Shown here: positions 1 to 11,196 of the stretch, in pieces | How the letters are laid out: each line of letters opens with the position of its first letter | How positions within the stretch are numbered: position 1 is the stretch's first letter | Assembly (NCBI GenBank): GCA_947579665.1 | Contig: OX388346.1 | Location: 87,546,615-87,610,614, forward strand | Length of the DNA: 64,000 nucleotides | Origin: Sympetrum striolatum | Lineage: Eukaryota; Arthropoda; Insecta; Odonata; Libellulidae | Reading direction: 5' to 3' | Notes under the pieces: model-generated | What the model was told of the DNA's origin: nothing | What the model saw: only the letters and a program-made list of their open reading frames with translations | The model's database searches: none | Made by a program: the position numbers and the translations under genes

Positions 1-295
1 GTAGTAAGCGAACTTTGAAGTTTGTGAGTGGCGGAACATCTGAATGGGCCGTGCAATTGTCGACATAGATGACTATTTTCCTTTTTTGTCTTCTCATCCG
101 GGCGTCGATTTTCTTCAACTACTTGAGAGACCAACCACTATAGAGGTCGCGGCCAGGAAAAAAAATTTCACTTAAAGAGGTTTCAATATTCTCACTTATA
201 GAGGTTTTCGGGGGTGAAAACGTCGGGACCACGCAAATTTTCTCACTAATAGAGGTTTCTCACTTATAGAGGTCCCACTTAGAGAGGTTCGACTG
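1..295. mobile_element. End of a Tigger/pogo-like DNA transposon (cut by window edge)
   Basis: The segment carries the repeated 'cttatagaggt' pattern typical of pogo/Tigger ends and stops in GAGAGGTTCGACTG followed by TA (296-297). Read in reverse, the end starts CAGTCGAACCTCTC, a Tigger-like terminal inverted repeat next to the TA target duplication. The other end lies outside the window and no transposase reading frame is visible. The family call comes from the terminus pattern only. Confidence 0.6.
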
Positions 296-297
296 TA

Positions 298-704
298 TTG
301 TGTTCTGAAATGATCCTTGCTTCATAGCAAGAATATAAAATAATCTGCGAAATCTAATAGGTCGATTGTCTATTCAATAGACAATCTTGATTTGATATCT
401 ACAATCTTAAGGTAGCACTTGGAAGAGAAAATGATGGTGCAGTCTTTCACAAGCCCTATGAATATTAGTTGGATGAATACTAATAAACATTGCTACGGTC
501 CTTTCCATCACCATTACTATTTCCATCATCTCATTTATATCTTCTAAAGAAACATTATAACATAGAACCGAAACAGCTGATTCATCAAGCATGTTGTTAG
601 AAAATTTCATTTGAAAAATCAAGCGGAGTTCCATTTTTTTCAGTAGGATAGTTATCATAGAAATGTTGAGGTTGCTGAGATGTTGTGGAAGTTTATTGTC
701 TATA
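298..704. other. Unannotated spacer between two Tigger elements
   Basis: AT-rich sequence with no recognised gene or repeat. A short open frame on the minus strand (407-658) has no recognisable motif and is not called. Confidence 0.5.
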
Positions 705-905
705 TACAGTAGAAGTCCGTTATAACGGGTACGGCATATAACGAGAGTTGCGTTATAGCGAGTGATTCATTGGACGTTGTCCATCCCACAGTAAAAAGGA
801 TAGGGAGTTACTTCCATTATAACGAGTGATCAAAATCTGAGGTATCGTTATAACGAGTGTCACGGTTATACGTTCGCCTTGCAGGTGGCATATCTCGTAA
901 TCGAA

Positions 906-1639
906 TAGTGGAGGCATTTTAGGCAAGAAAATGCTCAACTTATCTTTTTTGGTTTATCAAGCTGAAAATTGGTGGAGATGTTCTTTGAACAGCCAAAAGC
1001 AAAATCCCAAAAATCCCAAAAAATCCCAATTGGGCAGCATGCCGAAATATTTAAACAAAAGTCGCCATCTTGGATTTTCGACCTTGCATCATATTGAACG
1101 GTATATCTCCGTATCTAATGGTGATAAAGACACACGGTTTGCTTTAAACTACTTACTAAAGTGTAAGCTAGACCCATGGTACTTTATATTGAAATAAAAA
1201 TCAGTAAATATAAAGCTACACACGAAAAACAACTCGTCTTAGGGTAGCTTTAACGGGAAAATCAGCGTTAAATGTCGATTTTCGACCTTTTATTGTCATT
1301 AAATCCAAAAATATACCGAAATAGAAGTTGTAGAACACATCAAAAGGCTTCATAATGTTTTATTATCATCTCCGTAGTCCAAAAATTGTAGCTTCTACGA
1401 AGCGCCAAACACGCTCGCACACTCAGTAGACGACCTCTAACGCGGAGCGCCTATGTGCGAGTATCCATCAAAACACCGATTATAATGCCGGAAAGTATAT
1501 TCTTATTCCTATATTCCTTATATCCTTATGTTTTATTATATGCTATTGAATTGCTATGACTATATTATAACTATTCAAAGAATTAACCAAATATTTTCCC
1601 AAATGGAAAACTAACGAAAATGATTTATAAAAAAAATCT
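906..1639 (+). repeat. Outer part of left foldback arm (unknown repeat family)
   Basis: This outer arm segment matches the reverse complement of 14208-14921. It contains an 88-codon open frame (931-1197) that recurs intact on the opposite strand of the other arm. The frame has low-complexity Asn-Pro-Lys content from an 'aaatcccaaa' run, shows no known domain, and is probably not a gene. A GC-richer stretch lies around 1390-1480. Confidence 0.55.
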
Positions 1640-2478
1640 GATGTAGCCAGCACATGACTTTCTCCATATATAAGATGTAAATATTTATCTACGACAGTAA
1701 TTTCTAACTCTATATTCCATCTAAACTTGGAAAATGAGTGATTAATTTATATATTATTATCTTTTACGTCACAAACATTATAAGTAATGTTTTTCGGGAC
1801 ATGCTCGATAAAAAACGATGAATTTGGCCTTTCGCCCATAGAGACCAGAGCGCACACGAAGTACATAATCAGCAACTTCCGGTTTATCAGTATTTCATAA
1901 ATAACTCCTAAACAATCAGTGATACAAAATTATGTTTAATACAAAAGTTATAGTAAATTAAGTTTTCTAAAACATTTATAAATAATAGTATATACCTAAA
2001 TATCATATTTATGGAGATATTTCGAAAACCGGAAATGAGCTTTGAAGAATGAAGCTCAACTTCCGGTTAACCGATTTACTCCAAAAACTAATCAACTCTA
2101 ACGACTGTAATAAAAGTACCATATATGAAATTTGGTGTTGATCCGACAAATAGTTTTCATGTTAGAGCGCCCACAAAGTACATAATCATCTTCTTCCGGT
2201 TTATCAGTATTTCACGAATAACTCCTAATCAACCGGTGATACAAAACTATGTTAAATACAAAAGTTATAGCAAAATACACTATCTAAAACTTTTATAAGC
2301 AATACAATATACGTATATATCATATTAATGGAGATATTTTGAAAACCGGAAATGATCTTTAATGAATAAAGCTCGACTTCCGGTTGACCGATTTACTCCA
2401 AAAACTAATCAACTCTGACAGCACACATCACAGTACTATATATGAAGTTTGGTATTGATACGACTAATAGTTTTCACT
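1640..2478 (-). repeat. Helentron/DINE-like 'AACCGG' repeat in left foldback arm
   Basis: On the minus strand this reads as ~313-bp monomers marked by AACCGGAAGT, 'gggcgctctaacatgaaaac' and 'ttggagtaaatcgg', ending in 'ggagaaagtcatgtgctggc'. The same monomers and end are seen at 18982-20678. The segment is cut at 2478, where the Penelope-like fragment begins. Confidence 0.7.
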
Positions 2479-3108
2479 ATATATAAATATAATGATAAAA
2501 TCAGATTTTCTTTAGAAATAGAGAATAACAACAATTTGAATTTCCTAGACTTAACCCTCTCAAAGAATGCAGATTCAATTGAATTTTCTATGTATCGAAA
2601 ACCGACTTATACAAACCACACAATTCATGCAACCTCTAATCATCCAGTCACACATAAACACGCTGCTTTTCATAGTTTTATTCATCGCCTCTTAGATATC
2701 CCTCTCTCTCCATAAAACGTTTCTCGGGAACCAAAAACCATAAAATGCATGGCTCTCTCCAGTGGATATTCTGAAAAACTTATAGATACCATACTTTCAC
2801 AAGGACAAAGAAAACAAAACATTTTCAGGATATATCCCGATTGCTCCATTTCCACGGAAGTACAACGTTGGGGGAAATTATCTTTTCTCGGCAAAATCAG
2901 TTATTATATTGCCAATTTTCTTTAATGCTCTAACATCAGACCCGCTTTCTATACAACGCAGAACATAGGAAAAACTATTTTAAACAATAAAGATAAATTC
3001 GATAAAACTCGCAAATCTGGTATATATAAATTAAATTGGAAAGACTGTGAAGCAATATACATAGGCCAAACCAGTAGAAATTTACACATTCGAGCAAAAG
3101 AACATAAG
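2479..3108 (+). pseudogene. Penelope-like element fragment: end of reverse transcriptase plus GIY-YIG endonuclease
   Basis: One reading frame runs through the segment with two stops (TAA at 2713 and near 2924). It begins IYKYNDKIRFSLEIENNNN, then NFLDLTLSKNADSIEFSMYR, matching the region just after the Penelope RT palm. It ends in GIYKLNWKDCEAIYIGQTSR, with the G-I-Y and Y-I-G pair plus R and EH of a GIY-YIG nuclease, at about 3017-3100. Penelope-like elements join RT and GIY-YIG in this order, so the family call is firm. Both ends are cut: the RT core is missing, and the nuclease stops after EHKSEL where the foldback arm resumes. It is a dead internal fragment. Confidence 0.85.
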
Positions 3109-3210
3109 TCAGAGTTGATTAGTTTTTGGAGTAAATCGGTCAACCGGAAGTCGAGCTTTATTCATTAAAGCTCATTTCCGGTTTTCAAAATATCTCCATT
3201 AATATGATAT
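3109..3210 (+). repeat. Inner part of right foldback arm ('AACCGG' monomer) left of array
   Basis: This is the reverse complement of 2314-2418. Sequence continuity shows the six-hairpin array landed here: the monomer is broken at 'aatatgatat' (3210) and resumes with 'acgtatattgtattgc' at about 13526. The order is intact at the mirrored position in the left arm (about 2300-2330). Confidence 0.75.
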
Positions 3211-4324
3211 ACGAGTAAAATGTTGCTTGCATACTGCAAGCAGATCGAAAACACAATTTTTTTGTCGGCATCACATAGAGTGAGTCCTCAAAAGAAAAAA
3301 AAATGGATGGAAAATATTCTTAATCTCCGCTGCAAATTATTCGTCTGGCATCGAACCCAGGTCTTCCCGGTCATACTTACTATGCAGCACCATAGAAGAT
3401 CACCATCTGTGACTATGTGTGAAAATTCATGTATAAATATTAACTGCAACTTCCTCAAACGACGTACTACGTTTCCCTTATATTCCTTATGAGAGAAATG
3501 CTAATGTGCTCTGGCATTGAGCCCAGGAATAGTACGGTGTTATCTAATTTTTTTTCTAAAACCAATTCTGTTCATACATCTTCCAGCCAAGCACGAACAT
3601 CCTATCATTTCAATAAGTGCATCTAAAAAAATAATGAAATACTAAACCAATGTATTTTAAACGGGAGACATATTTGCCGCCGGCATCGAACCCGGATCTT
3701 TCTGGTAATACTTCCTATGCAACATAATAGAAGATTACTATCTCTAACTATGTGTGAGAATTCGAGCAGAAATACTGGCTGGAACTGCCTCAAAGGACGA
3801 CTTACTTTTCCCTTATATTCCTTATGAGAAAATGTTAATGTGCTCTGGCATCGAACCCAGGAATAGTACGGGCTTAAGAAATTTTTTTTCTTAAACTAAT
3901 TCTTAATATATATCTTCTAGCTGAGCGAAAAGTTCCTTACATTCCGGTAAGTGCATCAAAAAAATTAATGAAAAACTATCCCCATGCATTTTAAATGCGG
4001 GATTTTTGCATCGTCCTAGCATCGAACCCAGGAGGTTCTCAGTAGTAGTCATTAATGTTTTTAATAGTTCTTGACCATATCTGTAAGCTCCTTGAATTTC
4101 GATTCTCTACCTGTCCGGGAAGTATTCTATAAAAAATTTTGAAAATCGCCACCATGTATCCTTATGGAGAAAATCGGGACTTTGGGGCCTTCTGGAATCG
4201 AACCCATGACACCGAGGTTCAATGTCTGCTTTTTCCTGGAGGTTACACGTTATGGCCAATATGTCGTAAAAATTTCAAGTCGGTGACACTTGTGGAACAT
4301 GCTTAGACTTTTGATCCCCAGTGT
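3211..4324 (-). mobile_element. Six-hairpin element copy 1 (type I)
   Basis: On the minus strand it ends with the hairpin TGCTTGCAGTATGCAAGCA, then ACATTTTACTCG. Six T-arm-like hairpins lie near 3351, 3513, 3683, 3849, 4018 and 4196, about 162-178 bp apart. The 5' end is variant B (CTGGGGATCAAAAGTC read on the minus strand). It abuts the foldback arm directly at 3210/3211, the left edge of array 1. Confidence 0.8.
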
Positions 4325-4428
4325 ATATATATATATCTATTATATATAGATGCTTCTCCGGATTCATTCATATATCTATTATATATAGATGCTTCTCCGG
4401 ATTCATTCATATATCATATATATATATA
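4325..4428. repeat. TA-rich linker with two direct copies of the linker motif
   Basis: Two copies of GCTTCTCCGGATTCATTC, each preceded by 'tctattatatataga'. The linker lies between the 5' ends of copies 1 and 2. Confidence 0.7.
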
Positions 4429-5510
4429 GAGAGGATACAAATTCACAGCCTAAACCACAAGCGTCATTGACTTGAAAGTTTTACGACATATTGGCCATAA
4501 CGTGTAACCGCCAGAAAAATTGCGATTTTGAACCTCAGTGTCATAGGTTCGATTCCAGAGGGCCCCAAATTCCCAATTTTTCCCGTTTAAATGCATTGCT
4601 TTGATTTTCGGGAATTTTTAAAAAATACTTACCGGATAGGTAGGGACTTAAAACTCAAGGAGCCGATATAGATGGTCATGATCTATCGAAAACATAAATG
4701 AGTTTTACTGAAAATATCCTGGGTTCGATGCTAGGTCGAGGCAAAAATCGGCCGTTTAAAATGCATTGTGGCGATTTTTTAGACTTTTTTTGGACCCTTT
4801 CCCGATGGCATGGAAACTTGAAATTCGGCATGGAGTTGGAGATCAATAATAAATTTCAGGATCAAATTTTACATATTCGCTGATTGTCCTTGGTTCGATC
4901 CCAGAGGGACATTTAAATTCCTCAATGCATTTCTTACGGAGATAACGGAAACAAATTATAGGTACTTCCCGGCGTGATAAAGACTTCAAACTTTGCATTA
5001 AGAAAGATTCAGTGTATACAAATCAAACTGTGCATTCCCGGCTGTCAATGTGTCCTGGGTTCGACACCAGGCCTCTCTAATATCGGTAACTGATCCGATT
5101 TTCAATAATTATTTTGAACCCTTTCCCAACAATATAGAAACTTGAAATTCGGCGTGTAGATAAAAATCATAAATAATTTTCAGAAACATTTTTTAGATTT
5201 CCAAGATCGTCCTTGGTTCTAATCCAGAGAGCCATTTAAATTCGTGAAAATAAGTACGGCTTTTGAGGCAGTTGTAGCCAATATTTCTGCTTGAATTTTC
5301 ACACATAGTTAGAGATGGCGATGTTCTTTTGTGCTGCATAGTACGTTCAACAGTAAAGACCCGGGTTCGATGCCAGACGATGGAATTTCAGTGAATTTTA
5401 AGAAAAATTTCAATCCATTTTTTCTTTTGATGGCCGTCCTGATATGATGCCGACATGAAAATAGTGTTGTCGATCTGCTTGCAGTATGCAAGCAACATTT
5501 TACTCGTATA
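4429..5510 (+). mobile_element. Six-hairpin element copy 2 (type II)
   Basis: 5' end variant A (GAGAGGATACAAATTCACAG). Hairpins near 4548, 4722, 4893, 5050, 5217 and 5362; the fifth is mutated to GGTTCTAATCC. It ends in the subterminal hairpin and ACATTTTACTCG at 5510. The next copy follows in the same direction after 'tacctatatagata', with no full linker motif. Confidence 0.8.
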
Positions 5511-5524
5511 CCTATATAGATAGA

Positions 5525-6631
5525 TAGGATACAAATTCACAGCCTAAACTACAAGCGTCATTGATCTGAAATTTTTATGACATATTGGCCATAACGTGAA
5601 ACCCCCAGGAAAAAAGAGACTTTGATCCTCAGTGTCATAGGTTCGATTCCAGAGGGCCCCAAAGTCCCGATTTTTCCCGTTTGAATGCATTGCCGTGATT
5701 TTCGGGAATTAAAAAAAAATACTTTCCGGATAGGTAGAGAAGTAAAACTCAAGGTGCCTATATTTATGGTCTTGGACTTTCGAAAACATCAATGACTTTT
5801 ATAAAAGTTATCCTGGGTTCGATGCTAGGACGATGCAAAGATCTGTCCTTTAAAATACATGGGAGCCGTTTTTCATTATTTTTTTAGATGCACTTATCGA
5901 AATGATAGGATGTTCGTGCTTGGCTGGAAGATGTATGGTACGAATAAGTTTTAGAAAAAAATTTTCATAAGACCGTACTGTTCCTGGGTTCGAAGCCAGA
6001 GCACAATAACGTTTCTCTCATAAGGAATATAAAGGAAAAGTAGGACGTCATTTGAGGCAGTTGTAACCAATATTTCTGCTTGAATTTGCATACGCGGTTA
6101 GAGATGGTGTTTTTCTTTTGTGCTGCATAGAAAGTATTGCCTGAAAGACCCGGGTTCGATGCCGGGCGGTAAAAATATCACCCATATATAATACTATGGG
6201 GTATCTTTTCATAATTTTTTTATGCATTTATCGATATGTAAGGGAACTCTTGCTTAGATGGAAGATGTATATTAACACTTTGTTTAAGAAAAAAAATAGA
6301 TAAGACCATGCTGTTCCTGGGTTCGATGCCAGAGCACATTATAATTTCTCACATAAGGAGTGTATGTGAATAGTAGGACGTCGTTTGAGGTAGTTGCACC
6401 TAATAGTTTTGCTTGAATTTTCACACATAGTTTGATATGGTAATTTTCTATTTTGCTGCATAGTAAGTACACCAGGAAGACCGGGGTTCGCTGCCAGGTG
6501 ATTAAATTGCAGCGAATTCTACGAATATTTTGAATTTTTTTTTTCTTTTGATGTCCGTCCCGATATGATGCCGATATGAAATTAGTGTTGTCGATCTGCT
6601 TGCAGTATGCAAGCTACATTTTACTCGTATA
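5525..6631 (+). mobile_element. Six-hairpin element copy 3 (type I)
   Basis: Hairpin cores (GGTTCGANNCC) lie at 5640, 5816, 5987, 6153, 6320 and 6485, spaced 165-176 bp. The fourth is a perfect 5-bp stem CCCGG/CCGGG around an 8-base loop. The copy is nearly identical to copy 13 (55879-56987). Its 3' end meets the 3' end of copy 4 tail to tail. Confidence 0.8.
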
Positions 6632-6638
6632 TATATAT

Positions 6639-7725
6639 ATACGAGTAAAATGTTGCTTGCATACTGCAAGCAGATCGACAACACTATTTTCATGTCGGCA
6701 TCATATCCGGACGGCCATCAAAAGAAAAAAAAGGATTGAAATTTTTCTTAAAATTCGCTGAAATTCCATCGCCTGGCATCGAACCCGGGTCTTTACTGTG
6801 AACTTACTATGCAGCACAATAATAGAAATTCACCATCTCTAACGATGTGTGAAAATTCAAGCAGAAATATGGGCTACAACTGCCTCAAAAGACGTTCTAA
6901 TTTTTACGAATTTTAATGGCTCTCTGGATTCGAACCAAGGACGATCTTCGAAATCTAAAAAATGTTTCTGAAAGTTATTTATGATCTCTATCTATATGCC
7001 GAATTTGAAGTTTCTATATTATTGGCAAAGGTTTCAAAATAATTCCTAAAAATCGGATTAACTTCTGATTGCAGAGACATCTGGTGTCGGACACAGGACA
7101 CTTTGATAGCTGTGAATGCACTGTTTGATTTGTATGGACTTGATATTTCTACATGCAAAGTTTGAAGTCGATATCGTGCCGGGAAGTACCTAAAATTTGT
7201 TTCCGTTATCTCCGTAAGAAAAGGATTGGGAAGTGCAAATGGTCCTCTGGGATCGAACCAAGGACCATAAGCTAATATGTAAAATTCGGTTATGAAATAA
7301 ATTCATGATATCTATCGACGTGCCGAGTTTCAAGTATCCATGTTATCGGGAAAGGATCCAAAAAAAATCTTAAAATCGCCGCAATGCATTTTAAACGGCC
7401 GATTTTTGCCCCGGCCTAGCATCGAACCAAGGACGATATTCGAAGATGTCTTTCCGATTTTCGTTGGCTATGCACGGCATTTAGCGGTCCCTCGAGTTTC
7501 AACTCTCTGCTTTTCCGGGAAGCACCTCAAAAAAATTTTCGAAAATCCCCGCCATGTAATCTTATGGGGAAAATCGCGACTTTGGGGCCTTCTGGAATCG
7601 AACCCATGGCACCGAGGTTCAATGTCGGCTTTTTCCTGGAGGTTACACGTTATGGCCAATATGTCGTAAAAATTTCAAGTCGGTGGCACTTGTGGAACAT
7701 GCTTAGACTTTTGATCCCCAGTGTA
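6639..7725 (-). mobile_element. Six-hairpin element copy 4 (type II)
   Basis: Minus orientation, 5' variant B. Hairpins near 6779, 6929, 7088 (weak, TGTCGGACAC), 7250, 7420 and 7602. Tail to tail with copy 3. Confidence 0.8.
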
Positions 7726-7784
7726 TATCTATTATATATAGATGCTTCTCCGGATTCATTCATATATCATATATTCATATATAT
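7726..7784. repeat. Linker with one direct motif copy
   Basis: One GCTTCTCCGGATTCATTC in TA-rich sequence between copies 4 and 5. Confidence 0.65.
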
Positions 7785-8866
7785 ATACGAGTAAAATGTT
7801 GCTTGCATACTGCAAGCAGATCGACAACACTAATTTCATGACGGCATCATATCGGGACGGCCATCAAAAGAAAAAAGTGGATTGAAATTTTTCTTAGAAT
7901 TCGCTTCAATTTCAGTGTCTGGTATCGAACCCGGGTCTTTACTGTGAACATACTATGAAACACAATAGATCATCACCATCTCTAACTATGTGTGAAAATT
8001 CAAGCAGAAATATGGGCTACAACTGCCTCAAAAGACGTTCTAATTTTCACGAATTTAAATGGCCCTCTGGATTCGAACCAAGGACGATCTTGGAAATCTA
8101 AAACATGTTTCTAAAAGTTATTTATGATCTCTATCTATATGCCGAATTTGAAGTTTCTATATTATTGGGAAAGGGTTCAAAATAGTTCCTAAGTATTGAA
8201 TCAATTACTGATTGTAGAGACGCCTGGTGTCGAACCCAGGACCTATTGGCAGCTGTGAAAACACATTATGACTTGGTTTGACCTGATCTTATTAAATGCA
8301 AAGTTTGAAGTCAACAACTTGTCAGAAAGTACCTAAAATTTGCTTCCGTAATCTCCATAAGAAATGCATTGTAGGATGTAAATGGCCCTCTGGGATCGAA
8401 CCAAGGACCATCAGCGAGTTCTAAAATTTTATTATGAAATATATTTATGATATATATCCACGTACCAAGTTTTAAGTTTCCAAGTCATCTGTAAGTAATT
8501 TAAAAAAATCTTAAAAATCGCAATGTAAATTAAACGGGAGAATATTTGCCCTGGCCTAGCATCGAACCAAGGATAATATTTGTAGATGTCTTTATGGTTT
8601 CCTTTAGATATGCACGGCATCTAGCGATCCCTTGAATTTCAACTCTCTCCTTTCCCGGGAAGTGCCTCAAAAAAATTTTCGAAAATCCCTGCCATGTATT
8701 CTTATGGAGAAAATCGCGACTTTGGGGCCTTCTGGAATCGAACCCATGACACCGAGGTTCAAAGTCGGCTTTTTCCTGGAGGTTACACGTTATGGCCAAT
8801 ATGTCGTAAAAATTTCAAGTCGGTGGCACTTGTGGAACATGCTTAGACTTTTGATCCCCAGTGTAT
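7785..8866 (-). mobile_element. Six-hairpin element copy 5 (type II)
   Basis: Minus orientation, 5' variant B. Six hairpins near 7922, 8068, 8229, 8394, 8560 and 8738. Open frames through the modules (for example 8632-8880) recur in other copies only because the DNA is repeated; they show no coding signature. Confidence 0.8.
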
Positions 8867-8923
8867 ATATATATATATAAGTATATCCGGAGAAGCGTCT
8901 ATATATAATAGATATATATATAT
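8867..8923. repeat. Linker with one inverted motif copy
   Basis: Carries 'gtatatccggagaagcgtct', the variant linker motif in the opposite direction, between the 5' ends of copies 5 and 6. Confidence 0.65.
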
Positions 8924-10005
8924 AGAGAGGATACAAAGTCACAGGCTAAACCACTAGAGTCAATGGCTTGAAATTTTTACGACATATTGGCCATAACGTA
9001 TAACCTCCAGAAAAATTGCGATTTTGAACCTCAGTGTCATGGGTTCGATTCCAGAGGGCCCCAAAGTCCCGATTTTTCCCGTTTAAATGCATTGCGATGA
9101 TTTTCGGGAATTTAAAAAAAATACTTTCCGGATAAGTAGCGAATCAAAACTCATGGAGCCTATATATATGGTCATGAATTATCGAAAACATAAATGAGTT
9201 TTACGGAAAATATCCTGGGTTCGATGCTAGGTTGGGGCAAAAATCGGCCGTTTAAATTGCATTGTGGCGATTTTTGAGATTTTTTTTGGTCCCTTTCCCG
9301 ATGGCATGGAAACTTGAAATTCGGCATGGAGTTGGAGATCAATAATAAATTTCAGGATCAAATTTTACATATTCGCTATTGGTCCTTGGTTCGATCCCAG
9401 AGGGCCATTTAAATTCCTCAATGTATTTATTACGGAGATAACGGAAACAAATTATAGGTACTTCCCGGCACGTTAAAGACTTCTTATTTTGCACTAAGAA
9501 AGATTAAGTGTATACAAATCAAACTGTGCATTCCCAGCTGTCAATGTGTCCTGGGTTCGACACCAGGCGTCTCTACAATCAGTAACTGATCCGATTTTCA
9601 ATAATTATTTTGAACCCTTTCCCAACAATATAGAAACTTGAAATTCGGTATGTAGATAGACATCATAAATAACTTTCAGAAAAAAATTTTAGATTTCCAA
9701 AATCGTCCTTGGTTCGAATCCAGAGAGCCATTTAAATTCGTTAAAATTAGAACGTATTTGAGAAAGTTGTAGCCCATATTTCTGCTTGAATTTTCACACA
9801 TAGTTAGAGATGGCAATGTTCTATTGTGCTGCATAGTAAGTTGAACAGTGAAGACCCGGGTTCGATGCCAGACGATGGAATTTCAGCGAATTTTAAGAAA
9901 AATTTCAATCCATTTTTTTCTTTTGATGGCCGTCCCGATATGATGCCGACATGAAAATAGTGTTGTCGATCTGCTTGCAGTATGCAAGCAACATTTTACT
10001 CGTAT
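8924..10005 (+). mobile_element. Six-hairpin element copy 6 (type II)
   Basis: 5' variant A. Hairpin cores at 9042, 9218, 9388, 9554, 9711 and 9859 (spacing 176, 170, 166, 157, 148). The fourth forms CCTGG/CCAGG around GTTCGACA. About 90 bp before hairpins 2-5 lies a shared degenerate block, 'cttcccgat' then 'gaaacttgaaattcggcat', showing that the modules are diverged tandem copies. Confidence 0.8.
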
Positions 10006-10057
10006 CTATTATATATATAGATGCTTCTCCGGATTCATTCATGTATCCATATATATA
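10006..10057. repeat. Linker with one direct motif copy
   Basis: One GCTTCTCCGGATTCATTC between the 3' ends of copies 6 and 7. Confidence 0.65.
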
Positions 10058-11141
10058 TACGAGTAAAATGTAGCTTGCATACTGCAAGCAAATCGGAAAT
10101 ACTAATTTCATATCGGCATCACATCGGGACGGTCCTCATAAGAAAAAAAAAGGATTGAAATTTTTCTTAAAATTCGCTGACAATTCATCGTCTGGCATCG
10201 AACCCGGATCTTACTGGTGAACTTACTTTGTAGCACAATAGAAGATCACCATCTCTAACTATGTGTGAAAATTCAAGCTGAAATATTGGCTACAACTGCC
10301 TCAAAAGACACTCTCATGTTCACGAATGTAAATGGCTCTCGGGACTCGAACCAAGGACGATCTTGGAAATTTAAAAACTGTTTCTGAAAGTTATTAATGA
10401 TATCAATCCATATGCCAAATTTCAAGTTTCTATATTATTGGGAAAGGTTTCAAAATAATTCATAAAAATCGGATCAACTTCTGATTGCAGAGACACCTGG
10501 TGTCGAACCCAGGACACATTGATAGCTATGAATGCATAGTTTGATTTGCTAAGACTGGTTCTTCTATCACACTAAGTTTTAAGTCGATAGCATGCCGGGA
10601 TGTACCTAAAATATGTTCCCGTTATCTCCATAAGAAATGCATTGAGAAATGTAAATGGCGCCCTGGGATCGAACCAAGGACCATCAGCGAATATGTAAAA
10701 TTTGATTATGAAATATATTTATACTCTCCAACTCAATGCCGAATTTCAAGTTTCCATGCCATCGGGAAAGGGTCCAAAAAAATCTTAAAAATCGCCACAA
10801 TGCATTTTAAACGGCCGATTTTTGCCTCGACCTAGCATCGAACCCAGGATATTTTCCGTAAAACTCATTTATTTTTTCGGTATATCATGACCATATATAA
10901 AGGCTCCTTGAGTTTCGATTCTCTACCTATCCGGAAAGTATTTTTTAAAAATTACCGAAAATAAGAGCAATGCATTTAAACGGGAAAAATCGGGACTTTG
11001 GGGCCCTCTGGAATCGAACCCATGACACTGAGGTTCAAAATCGCAATTTTTCTGGAGGTTACACGTTATGGCCAATATGTCGTAAAAATTTCAAGTCAAT
11101 GACGCTTGTGGTTTAGGCTGTGAATTTGTATCCTCTCTATA
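10058..11141 (-). mobile_element. Six-hairpin element copy 7 (type II)
   Basis: Minus orientation with 5' variant A. Hairpins near 10196, 10344, 10502, 10668, 10837 and 11015. Confidence 0.8.
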
Positions 11142-11196
11142 TATATATATGATATATGAATGAATCCGGAGAAGCATCTATATATAATAGATATAT
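11142..11196. repeat. Linker with one inverted motif copy
   Basis: Reads GAATGAATCCGGAGAAGC, the reverse complement of the direct motif, between the 5' ends of copies 7 and 8. Confidence 0.65.

Noticed and set aside
931..1197. Conserved 88-codon gene (also at 14640-14888)
   Set aside because: It recurs only because it lies in the inverted arms; low-complexity translation without a domain.
4541..4560. tRNA genes at the GGTTCGATTCC sites
   Set aside because: Only the T-arm-like part is present; no A box, acceptor stem or anticodon arm fits around it.
7340..7669. Open frames with recurring 'PSGIEPMTLRFKVGFF' wording across both arrays, as possible genes
   Set aside because: They are chance translations of the repeated hairpin modules (GIEP comes from GGAATCGAACCC). 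They occur in several frames and on both strands, break often and carry no domain.
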